A stretch of DNA of 9,751 nucleotides, from positions 1-9,751 of the forward strand of contig CALABM010000078.1 of the NCBI GenBank assembly GCA_937885815.1. The letters are read 5' to 3'. The stretch's first letter is position 1. Each line of letters starts with the position of its first letter. A program made the translations under genes and the position numbers. Of the stretch, positions 1 to 6,986 are shown piece by piece. The stretch is from an uncultured Verrucomicrobiales bacterium (GTDB lineage: Bacteria > Verrucomicrobiota > Verrucomicrobiia > Verrucomicrobiales > Akkermansiaceae). The notes beneath the pieces are model-generated. The model saw nothing but the letters and a program-made list of their open reading frames with translations. It was not told the DNA's origin and searched no databases.

Positions 1-3000
1 AATCATACAAGTTACCGAAAATCACCCTAGAGCCCGCCTGAAGCACGCTCTCATCATCCCGCCACACCGAATATCCATCCGCCAGAGCAAAGGAAACCTG
101 AAGCCCACTACTGGTTGCGCCGAGCGTAGCCGTCAAATATCCCCCGGCATCACACGTCAGCTTACCGGCCAACGCACTCCAATCACCGCTAGCCAACAGA
201 TAGCTAACGCCTTCCCTAATAGCCATCGTGTTACCGAACGACACATTCAGTGAGGTAAAATCATCCCCCAAACTCACACCCTGAGCGCTCAGCACAGCTG
301 TGGAGGAATCATAAACGCCGAACTGCAAGCTACCCCCATTCAATACAAGGTTGTTATTCAGTACTGCTTGACCACCATCATTTCCGCTCAGCACATTCAG
401 GGTATGCCCGGCATTCAGTGAGAAAGCACCGCTGCCAATCGTCAGCTCTGCCCCTTGGGCTATGCTGACATCACCATGAATAGTGGGAGCATTGGTAAAT
501 ACAAGAGCGCCTCTCAGAACGGACACGTCCTGCACGGTATTCGAAGCGTTTGTAAAGGTCTGCTTACCAGTTCCCTCCATCACAATGCTAAGGCCATATT
601 CTGCATTACCATGAATCTGGCCTGCATACTGATACTCTCCGGAACCGGTTATAGTCAGCGTATTGCGGGCCGTTGAGGATATTGAGGTGGAATGAGCAGT
701 AATGGCAGCCCCTGCAAAAACTTCAGAATACTGGGTACCATTCAGACCAGCAATGTGAGCATTAGCCGTATTGATAGCCAAGCCGGAACACTGCTGAGCG
801 AGGCGGTCACCGTTCGTTACCCATGATGCGCTTTCCAGCGAAATGACGGCTTCCTGAGCCGCATCATCATGTGCCAATTCCAGCTGAGCCAAGCGAAGCG
901 GTGCTATACTCCAATACGATCCGGAATAGGGATAATCCTGCACCACGCGTATCGTACCGGCAAACTCGCCGGGCCCCGATAAAATCATACGAGAGCTACC
1001 ATAGTTGTGATGATAAGGCTGTACCTTCCACATAAGTTCACCACTGCCACTCAATGAGCCAATGTTCCACACATGGGCAATGGTGCTCTCCGTCTGGTGA
1101 ATCGTCACGCTGTGATTATCACGAATCTCCAAAGCGTTGATTGTATGCGACTGAACGGACATATTTCGACCGCACAGGTTCACATCCACCGTCGTATCTG
1201 CCCCGAACGAAAGGGTGCCATCAATCCGGTTGAAATTAGCCAAGCTCAGGCTGGAGCTCTGGATATCCAAGGTACCGCCCTGAGTGTTGATATTGGAAGC
1301 ACGCAGAGTAACAGCCGTACCCTTTAGGGACAAGGTTGCGCCGGCATCAGCACCTACCAAACCGGAAATGTCTGCGCTTGCGCCTACATCAAGAATACCG
1401 GTTCCGTGAGTAGCCGTTATGGTAGAACCTTCATTATATGTTACACCATTGCCATACATGGTACCACCATTGGCCAGCCTGATTAATGAGCCAGATGCCA
1501 GCGATGCGCCCTGAGCATACAAGGTACCGCCCACAATCTCAACCTTAGCCGCCGCTGCAATACCTACATTCCGGGCATTCACTTCACCACCCTGGGTAGC
1601 CAGAACATTCTGGGTAAACGTGGTACCATTCAAATCCATAGTACCACCATTAGCAATGGTAACGGCATTATCAGCATCAAAGGTGCCGCCGTTCTGCATC
1701 ACCAACCTGCCGCCGTTCTGCACTGTGAGGCTATCGCAATCAATGGTACCTGCCAAATTGACAGTACCGGTAAGCACTACGTCCTTACCCTGTAAAGTAC
1801 CACCGGCATTCACATTCACGGTACTGCCGACTGAATGCTGATTGTCAGCCAGCTGCCATGTGCCGCCGCCATTCAGATTCACGGTGGCGCCATTCAGCGA
1901 GCCGTCAGCAGCAGTAGTAAGCGCAATGCTACCGTTCGTAGCCTGCACATTCACCGTACCGCTATAATTCTGAGCAACATTAGTGAGATGAATCTCACCT
2001 CCGCTCATGCCTCCGGCATCCACATTAAGCGTGTCGGAGCCGCATAGCACATAGTTCACCACCATTTTGCCGCCACCGCCAAACCTGAGAGAGCGGAGGG
2101 CCTCCGTGGTGCCGGCTGCACCATACTGCACCGTACTGCCACTCAAAGCGCCAAGCTTGAGCCCGGCATGCGAGCTCATATCCAGCTGCGTGTTACAATC
2201 TTGCGTCAAGACCAGAGTACCCTTAGAAGCGGAGTCTATCACCAACAAAGTATCCTGCGCATTCTCAAGCTGCACCATAGCACCACCGGCATTCACTAAC
2301 CACTTGTTGTCCGTATCAGCTGCCGCAGCACCCTCAAGAATGAGCTGACCGCGATTCAGGATCTTGCTGATACCTGAATTCACCGTACCACTGAAGGTGA
2401 ATGACCCACCGGAGGCACCGGCATCCACCGTCATAGTGCCAGTTCCGGTCACATTGCCGGTATAGCTGGTGTTGGCATCCACGCCATCATTGAACTGCAC
2501 GGCAAAGGTACCGCCATTGAGCTGCACATTGCCCTTGTGGCCGAAATAATCGCTGTAAATGCCGGTATCCTCCAACCGCTGTCCGCCTTCCACGTACTCC
2601 ATCTGGTGGCGTACGCCTTCACGCATCATGTAGGTGCCGCCCTGTTCCACCGTGACATTTCCGGTAAGGCGTGCGTGGCTACCCAGTTCAAATGTGCCAC
2701 TGTCACGCACAGTCACATTCATAGTGGCGTCAGCATAATGCCAATCGTCCTCGTTGAAATAGCGATTTTCATTACGGCCTGTATCAGAGCCTGTTCCGTG
2801 TACCGTATTGGTACCACTCAGCACTACGGTGCCCTGGTTCACCTGCAGCCCACTGTCAGCATGCTGCAGGTTGGTGCGCACACTGTTGAGCACCCAAGTA
2901 CCATTAGCATCATACACCACTTTCAAGCAGGAATTAGCAGAATCAACAAAGGAGCCCAAGAAAGTCGTTTCACCACCCTCCTTGTATGTCAAAACGGACT

Positions 3001-4783
3001 CAGTACCAGCGCTAGTATTGGCAATAATAGCATCCTCTGTCAGCGCATTGATGGAGAAACCTCTTCTGTTGGAATCCGCAGCCTCAGCGGTTGTGTACCA
3101 GTCCATGCTGGTGCCATTCAGCTCCAGCGTGCCGCCACGGTTGCCGAAGGTCAAATCACGCTTAATTTGGTCTGCATTGCTGATGACAACGGTAGCCCCA
3201 TTATTCACCAGCACATTGTAGGCAGCATAACCGCCCTCGCGGTTCAGGTAGGTCTTACCGGCGCCGCCCACATTGAGCAGGATGTGGTTATTGCCCGCCC
3301 CCTCGATGTACAGATTACCCTCGCCGATTTTGCGCCACTCGCGCATATAATCTTCCGGGTTGGTAAGCTGCACATGAACTTCAGCACCAGCATTCACCAC
3401 GTAGCCGGCATGATTGAACAGGTTAGACTCACCGGCGGCAGAAGTAATGGTGTATGAACCGGCATTAAACTCTGCATAGCCAATACCCAAGTCCACCGAA
3501 TCATTCAAGATAATGGTATTCTGAGCAGCCTGAGCATTAAATTGTAAGTTTTCTGTAGGGAAGAGCGTTTCCGTATTCTGAATAACATAGCTCTCATTGT
3601 AAGTGTACCAATTCTGCGTTTCCTTCAGGCTGGCAAGATTTCCCCAGGTATTCAGGCCATTCTTCAGGCCATTGAACGAAACGAGCGTATTGGTACCATC
3701 CGTGACTGTGCCACTCCACACTTCTCCGGTACGTGAACCATCGCTCAATTCACCGGTCTTGGAGTTAACTGCATTCAGGTAAATAGTGCTGACATCACTT
3801 ACCATATTCACCACTTTAGTGAAGCTGTCAACAGTTTCTTGGTCAAAAGTGGGATCCAGCACAAAAACTGAGCCAATAGTACCGGAGGTCACCTCACCAT
3901 AATTTGAGCCCACATAGCTATAGCACTGCTTGCTTTCATCCCACACGTACAAGGGACTGCCGGAATCGCCGGGCTTACTCACCCAAGTCAGAGGATTGCT
4001 TGCATTGATACCATCCGGATTGAACGACACCTGAGAAATCATCACCTTATGGTCAGAACCGCCATTTTGATACGTCCAGTTCGTGGTAGTAATACCGGCT
4101 GTAACATAATTATACCCGCTTATCAACTGCTCGGAAGAACTGTTCATTGCTCCGAGGTTGTTAGTATAAGGTGCAATCCACTGGCGACCACTGCCAACAT
4201 GGTAATAGGTCAGACTGTTCAGACCATCGGACGCGGCGTTGTAGATGGAAGCGGGCGAAACATCGGTGATGATTTTACTGAGACGCACCACTTTATGGTC
4301 CGACAGGTTACCACTACCCACTGTCTCCTGATGAGAGAATGCGGATGATTTTACATACTCTATAGCCTTATACACGATGGCATTGTCATTACCGATGCCG
4401 TATACCTTATTGGTAAAGGTGGAGGTAAAATTGCGGTCGTGGTGTACCGCTGTAGCAATGGCTGCGGGAGATATAGCCGCTGCCGTGGCTACATGATAAG
4501 CACTACCGAAATCAATCATACCGTGTGCCAGCGTGTAATCAGCCTGACCACCCGTATAGGTAATCACCACCCCTCCCTCCTGCTGGCGTATATACTGCAA
4601 TAATGAGTTAGCAGAGGCCTCAGTCACATAGCGGCCGGTATTCTGCCCGAAGTCCGTATAGGTAAGAAGCGTAATATCCCTATGCATTACCTCAGCCGAT
4701 ACCGGCATACTGGTAACGACAGCTACCACAGGCATAAGAGACATCAGACATTTAAAGAGAGAGACGGGAAGATGCAGTTTCAT
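1..4783 (-). CDS. S6-family (IgA1 protease/SPATE-like) autotransporter serine protease, 5' part only
   Basis: One open frame runs from the ATG at 4783 to the left edge (at least 1594 codons, no stop); the C-terminus is missing. Seen: a signal peptide, residues 1-30, with basic start, hydrophobic core and likely cleavage after V-S-A30. The mature start holds a YTDFGQNTG segment (42-50), matching the YRDFAENKG motif of S6 proteases. GDSGSPL (272-278) carries the catalytic serine S274; the histidine is H114 (in ATAVHH) and the aspartate D162 (in DHKVVRLSKIITDVSP, like SPATE DYHxPRLNKxVTEVxP). Residues about 485-600 keep further SPATE passenger landmarks (KIGEGNLYIEG, FGNRGGTLELNG at 546-557, EDAIIANT). 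After about residue 700 the protein is a long N/G/T-rich beta-helix with repeated NGGT rungs (about 950-1170) and a segment like autotransporter-associated strand repeats near 1380-1500. Family knowledge: such proteases are exported, displayed or released, and cut host proteins. The substrate is unknown, and the outer-membrane barrel is inferred, not seen. Confidence 0.88.
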   Translation of the reverse strand, partial: MKLHLPVSLFKCLMSLMPVVAVVTSMPVSAEVMHRDITLLTYTDFGQNTGRYVTEASANSLLQYIRQQEGGVVITYTGGQADYTLAHGMIDFGSAYHVATAAAISPAAIATAVHHDRNFTSTFTNKVYGIGNDNAIVYKAIEYVKSSAFSHQETVGSGNLSDHKVVRLSKIITDVSPASIYNAASDGLNSLTYYHVGSGRQWIAPYTNNLGAMNSSSEQLISGYNYVTAGITTTNWTYQNGGSDHKVMISQVSFNPDGINASNPLTWVSKPGDSGSPLYVWDESKQCYSYVGSNYGEVTSGTIGSVFVLDPTFDQETVDSFTKVVNMVSDVSTIYLNAVNSKTGELSDGSRTGEVWSGTVTDGTNTLVSFNGLKNGLNTWGNLASLKETQNWYTYNESYVIQNTETLFPTENLQFNAQAAQNTIILNDSVDLGIGYAEFNAGSYTITSAAGESNLFNHAGYVVNAGAEVHVQLTNPEDYMREWRKIGEGNLYIEGAGNNHILLNVGGAGKTYLNREGGYAAYNVLVNNGATVVISNADQIKRDLTFGNRGGTLELNGTSMDWYTTAEAADSNRRGFSINALTEDAIIANTSAGTESVLTYKEGGETTFLGSFVDSANSCLKVVYDANGTWVLNSVRTNLQHADSGLQVNQGTVVLSGTNTVHGTGSDTGRNENRYFNEDDWHYADATMNVTVRDSGTFELGSHARLTGNVTVEQGGTYMMREGVRHQMEYVEGGQRLEDTGIYSDYFGHKGNVQLNGGTFAVQFNDGVDANTSYTGNVTGTGTMTVDAGASGGSFTFSGTVNSGISKILNRGQLILEGAAAADTDNKWLVNAGGAMVQLENAQDTLLVIDSASKGTLVLTQDCNTQLDMSSHAGLKLGALSGSTVQYGAAGTTEALRSLRFGGGGKMVVNYVLCGSDTLNVDAGGMSGGEIHLTNVAQNYSGTVNVQATNGSIALTTAADGSLNGATVNLNGGGTWQLADNQHSVGSTVNVNAGGTLQGKDVVLTGTVNLAGTIDCDSLTVQNGGRLVMQNGGTFDADNAVTIANGGTMDLNGTTFTQNVLATQGGEVNARNVGIAAAAKVEIVGGTLYAQGASLASGSLIRLANGGTMYGNGVTYNEGSTITATHGTGILDVGASADISGLVGADAGATLSLKGTAVTLRASNINTQGGTLDIQSSSLSLANFNRIDGTLSFGADTTVDVNLCGRNMSVQSHTINALEIRDNHSVTIHQTESTIAHVWNIGSLSGSGELMWKVQPYHHNYGSSRMILSGPGEFAGTIRVVQDYPYSGSYWSIAPLRLAQLELAHDDAAQEAVISLESASWVTNGDRLAQQCSGLAINTANAHIAGLNGTQYSEVFAGAAITAHSTSISSTARNTLTITGSGEYQYAGQIHGNAEYGLSIVMEGTGKQTFTNASNTVQDVSVLRGALVFTNAPTIHGDVSIAQGAELTIGSGAFSLNAGHTLNVLSGNDGGQAVLNNNLVLNGGSLQFGVYDSSTAVLSAQGVSLGDDFTSLNVSFGNTMAIREGVSYLLASGDWSALAGKLTCDAGGYLTATLGATSSGLQVSFALADGYSVWRDDESVLQAGSRVIFGNLYD

Positions 4784-4789
4784 AACAAA

Positions 4790-4795
4790 CTCCTA
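4790..4795 (-). promoter_or_regulatory. Shine-Dalgarno site of the autotransporter protease
   Basis: On the minus strand TAGGAG lies 6 nt before the ATG at 4783. It fixes this start, which also gives a proper signal peptide. The other genes of the window lack such a site, so this mRNA is expected to have a normal 5' leader. Confidence 0.75.
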
Positions 4796-4854
4796 CTAAA
4801 CTACCACATCCACCTCGTGAAGTAAAGCGCAAAGGCCAGTGCTGCCCCAAATTC

Positions 4855-5146
4855 GGGGCTGTTTCAGATTTGCTGGTGTTTATCTCCAGTATGGCTCGAT
4901 ACAATGAAGTTAAGTCATTGAATATCTGATTAAGAATATTCGGTGTCATAAAAAATGCATTTTTGTAAATTTATAAGCACTCTAAAAAAGTGTTTGAAAG
5001 GTCTTTTCTGAAGCAGATGCAATTACTTGGTTATGGTTTCGTTCTCCGTGGGTTATAGAAAATATCTGCTTCATAGCCATCCTTACTCTATACTCGCAAG
5101 AATGCTCTATTTTACCTATTTTTACCAGCAGATTTGAAACAGCCCC
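4855..5146. repeat. 292-bp segment bounded by 23-bp inverted repeats (invertible promoter or MITE/IS relic)
   Basis: The left repeat 4855-4877 starts GGGGCTGTTTCAGATT and the right repeat 5124-5146, read on the minus strand, starts GGGGCTGTTTCAAATC. They match at 21 of 23 positions. The outer GGGG of each repeat is also part of a small CCCC..GGGG palindrome (left 4845-4858, right CCCCATGGGG 5143-5152). The inner 246 bp are AT-rich. The layout, about 70 bp upstream of a surface-protein start codon, fits an invertible promoter as known from gut Bacteroidota and other gut bacteria. The GGGGCTGTTTCA ends also resemble the terminal repeats of some IS5/IS1182-type elements, so a MITE or internally deleted IS is an equal alternative. 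No clear target-site duplication is visible and no recombinase gene is in the window. Confidence 0.7.
4921..4949 (-). promoter_or_regulatory. Possible promoter inside the inverted-repeat segment, facing the protease gene
   Basis: On the minus strand ATGACA (4949-4944, 5 of 6 to the sigma-70 -35) is followed after 17 nt by GATATT (4926-4921, 4 of 6 to the -10). Transcription would start near 4914, cross the left inverted repeat and give a leader of about 130 nt to the protease ATG. No better promoter was found between the left repeat and the gene. A TATACT box at 5089-5094 on the plus strand points the other way, so the active orientation cannot be told. Confidence 0.35.
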
Positions 5147-5245
5147 ATGGGGATGATATGTCCCAACATCTCCCCCACTCAAAACACCCCCTAAAACTTA
5201 CCAACACGACAGAACACTCCACAAAATCAGCCGTTACGAATACAA

Positions 5246-5275
5246 AAAAAAGGAGAGCCGAAACTCTCCTTTTTT
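5246..5275 (-). terminator. Intrinsic terminator of the 5292-6347 gene
   Basis: A perfect 12-bp inverted repeat (AAAAAAGGAGAG 5246-5257, CTCTCCTTTTTT 5264-5275) has a 6-nt loop. It starts 16 nt after the TAG stop of the minus-strand gene and ends in a T run on that strand. The A-rich left arm would also make it work in the plus direction. Confidence 0.85.
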
Positions 5276-5291
5276 GCAAGCTTTTCAGGTG

Positions 5292-6347
5292 CTACTCCTC
5301 ATCAAATAAAGGATATGCCGGCAATTGAGGATTTTGTGCCATGGATGATTGCAGTTTTTCAAATGCCTGTTCGGCGGTAGTGCCACGGCTTGCCATCATG
5401 ACCTCTTCGCGCGTTTCGTTCCAATGGGCCAAGACCTCCGTAATCTCCCCGTCCCACTTAACCCACTCGGCATTTTCAGTCATAACAAGTTCGTAAACGG
5501 AAGTTACATAGTACGTGTTATGCATTGGCATGGCGTTTTCCTGGCCTAATAAGGTTTGATTTTCCTGCGAAGTCATGGTGCCGAACCTCTCACAAAAGAT
5601 GCGGTTTTCTCTCTGTAACTTCGGCACAGTTGTATTTTCATAATCTTTGTGATAAGTTTCTTCTATCTTATGAGTGCCAACGGGAGTAAAAACAAAGGAA
5701 GTTTCTGTCAAACTGGCATTCTCACTTTTTGCCGGAGGATTGGGTTGACTTATAATTTCATCCTCCACTCCACCCAATGCTTGCAGTAAGTGCCAATTTA
5801 CATAAGCCCCGGATTCTTCCGACAATTTCCACTGCTCCCACATGTAGCTTTCGTATTTTACGCCGCTGTTATACTCCCAATGGTGTCCACGCCGTTCACC
5901 GATAAGCGAGTCCCCCACCTTCTTGCCATTCAGACAAAAAGGTGACGCAGCATAACAAAATGCCCCATTGTGGTCGTATATGTAACACATCAAATCCTCA
6001 TCTTGAATTCGACCATCCTGAGGGGGAACTATCTGCCAAATCTTCTCCTTGCGAGCATCGCCAAAGATATCCATCTCGAACATGACCACATAGCCACCAT
6101 GCGGATAATAGGGAAAATCCAAACGATATTCGTAGCGATTTTCAACAAAGGTGACTAGATAAGCTCCATTGATGTACCCCTCGTTACACCGATCACAATC
6201 CCAAATAATATGCCCGGAAATCATATCCCTCAGTTTACGCGAAACCTCTGTCGGCAACTCTGTAGCAGTGACTGGAAGCTTTGATGACATTGCCTCGGCA
6301 TTGAGAAGAGACAATACGAGAGAAGTTAAAAAAAGAAAAGTTTTCAT
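5292..6347 (-). CDS. Secreted protein of unknown function, paralog A
   Basis: I do not recognise the family. The 351-residue product begins with a good signal peptide (1-19, hydrophobic core, A-E-A cleavage motif), so it is exported to the periplasm or beyond. The mature part is acidic and aromatic-rich, without further membrane segments. It is clearly homologous to the product of 6987-7901. Shared blocks are YPHGGYxV (81-88), FCYxxxPxC (130-138, two conserved cysteines that could form a disulphide), TSVYELxMT with AEWVKWDG (282-300), and a C-terminal block WNETREEVM to AYPLF (309-348). The middle (about 190-275) has no counterpart and makes A longer than B. Two W-x-L/Y-E-L...YVxW units (about 171-188 and 285-303) suggest an internal repeat. 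The start is supported by the signal peptide. There is no Shine-Dalgarno, and a weak promoter lies directly upstream. Function cannot be assigned. Confidence 0.85.
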   Translation of the reverse strand: MKTFLFLTSLVLSLLNAEAMSSKLPVTATELPTEVSRKLRDMISGHIIWDCDRCNEGYINGAYLVTFVENRYEYRLDFPYYPHGGYVVMFEMDIFGDARKEKIWQIVPPQDGRIQDEDLMCYIYDHNGAFCYAASPFCLNGKKVGDSLIGERRGHHWEYNSGVKYESYMWEQWKLSEESGAYVNWHLLQALGGVEDEIISQPNPPAKSENASLTETSFVFTPVGTHKIEETYHKDYENTTVPKLQRENRIFCERFGTMTSQENQTLLGQENAMPMHNTYYVTSVYELVMTENAEWVKWDGEITEVLAHWNETREEVMMASRGTTAEQAFEKLQSSMAQNPQLPAYPLFDEE

Positions 6348-6357
6348 GACGTAGGTT

Positions 6358-6386
6358 ATGTTAACACGAGAGGCTATTTTTATAAA
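6358..6386 (-). promoter_or_regulatory. Weak candidate promoter of paralog A
   Basis: On the minus strand TTTATA (6386-6381, 4 of 6) and TAACAT (6363-6358, 4 of 6) are 17 nt apart, and 10 nt separate the -10 box from the ATG at 6347. Each box alone is weak. The call rests on the same geometry seen at 6662 and 7901. Confidence 0.35.
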
Positions 6387-6417
6387 GGAAAAAGATAAGC
6401 ACAGACGAATTGTTCAT

Positions 6418-6443
6418 ACGTGTCCCAAAGATTTGGGACACGT
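6418..6443. repeat. Perfect 12+2+12 bp palindrome
   Basis: ACGTGTCCCAAA (6418-6429) is followed by GA and then TTTGGGACACGT (6432-6443), its exact reverse complement. It lies between two divergent genes and is not followed by a T run, so it is not a standard terminator. It could be an operator for a dimeric regulator, a hairpin site of a mobile element, or an RNA structure. No second copy was found in the window; only a TGTCCCAA half match occurs near 5160. Confidence 0.8.
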
Positions 6444-6623
6444 TGATTTACGAATTAAAACGCCGATGTTGGGATAAAAGAAAAATTGTGCCAATGAACG
6501 GGCTGTATGATACCCGGCCAAGGGAAATTCAGCTAAACACGCTGATTTTGAGTACACAATGGCTATATTCCCAAAAAATAGAACAAAGGCTTAAATAACA
6601 TTGACGCACGGTAAAGTTCGCTG

Positions 6624-6652
6624 TTTACAAAATCCAATTAAACTTTTATAAT
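6624..6652 (+). promoter_or_regulatory. Sigma-70-type promoter of the small membrane protein
   Basis: TTTACA (6624-6629) and a perfect TATAAT (6647-6652) are separated by 17 nt. The ATG at 6662 comes only 9 nt after the -10 box, so the mRNA would start a few bases before or at the start codon. This is the best promoter of the window and the main support for the gene behind it. Confidence 0.7.
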
Positions 6653-6661
6653 ACGAATGTC

Positions 6662-6889
6662 ATGAGCGGAATAGATTTTTTCTTATTAGTAGGTGCCGGT
6701 GTGCTTGTTTTAATTATCTACTATTGGATTGTAAGCGGTCTGGTAGATACATGCGCATTTGCTTGTAAATTATTAAACCGCATTATAACCTGGCCGTTCC
6801 GCGCCCTTGGCCGCCTCGTCTCCCCTCAAAAGAAGAAAAATACTCAGCGCTTTCACTTTGAGGACGATGATATAGATATCCGCTTTTAG
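6662..6889 (+). CDS. Small single-pass membrane protein of unknown function
   Basis: The 75-residue product has one strong hydrophobic segment (about residues 5-28, FFLLVGAGVLVLIIYYWIV), then a short amphipathic stretch with two cysteines, a basic cluster (PQKKKN, 55-60) and an acidic tail (EDDDIDI, 67-73). This architecture suggests an inner-membrane protein with the charged tail in the cytoplasm. No family was recognised. It is the only plus-strand gene here and is flanked by the two secreted paralogs. It has its own consensus promoter 9 nt upstream and a strong hairpin 18 nt after the stop, which argues that it is real despite its size and lack of a ribosome site. A link to its neighbours is not shown. 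Confidence 0.65.
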   Translation: MSGIDFFLLVGAGVLVLIIYYWIVSGLVDTCAFACKLLNRIITWPFRALGRLVSPQKKKNTQRFHFEDDDIDIRF

Positions 6890-6906
6890 CATGACTTCAT
6901 AGATGT

Positions 6907-6946
6907 ACGAAAAAGGAGAGGGCCCCCATCCCCTCTCCTTTTTCGT
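6907..6946. terminator. Bidirectional intrinsic terminator between convergent genes
   Basis: A perfect 16-bp inverted repeat (ACGAAAAAGGAGAGGG 6907-6922, complement 6931-6946) with an 8-nt loop. The A5 tract of the left arm and the T5 tract of the right arm make it work both ways: for the plus-strand gene ending at 6889 and the minus-strand gene ending at 6987 (40 nt away). Confidence 0.88.
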
Positions 6947-6986
6947 CTATTGCTGTACTGAAGGCTTATTGAAACACATTTAGGTG

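Larger units (their letters stand above)
4784..5291. other. 508-bp intergenic region upstream of the protease gene
   Basis: No convincing gene. From left to right it holds the protease leader with its AGGAG site, a segment bounded by inverted repeats (4855-5146), a short C-rich stretch (about 5170-5200) and the terminator of the next minus-strand gene (5246-5275). Two frames of 65 and 66 codons on the minus strand (4949-4752 and 5182-4982) lack ribosome sites and any recognisable protein pattern. They overlap the inverted repeats, and one runs into the protease gene, so I do not call them genes. They could be decayed remains of a transposase, but no signature residue supports that. Confidence 0.6.
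6348..6661. other. 314-bp intergenic region between divergent genes
   Basis: AT-rich and without a convincing gene. It holds a weak promoter for paralog A, a perfect palindrome (6418-6443) and the promoter of the small plus-strand gene at 6662. A plus-strand frame at 6410-6598 (62 codons) starts inside the palindrome, has no ribosome site and looks random. Nothing else was seen between about 6445 and 6620. Confidence 0.55.

Noticed and set aside
2537..3457. Plus-strand open frame of 306 codons
   Set aside because: It lies wholly antisense to the protease gene, whose own frame shows a signal peptide, S6 motifs and beta-helix repeats. The frame has His/Ile/Ser-rich, random-looking composition and no ribosome site, so it is a mirror of the biased coding strand.
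4752..5182. Minus-strand frames of 65 and 66 codons as genes or transposase pieces
   Set aside because: No ribosome site, no transposase signature, and overlap with the inverted repeats and the protease start. Kept only as a vague possibility of an IS relic.
6410..6598. Plus-strand frame of 62 codons in the divergent intergenic region
   Set aside because: It starts within a perfect palindrome, has no promoter or ribosome site and no hydrophobic or domain pattern.
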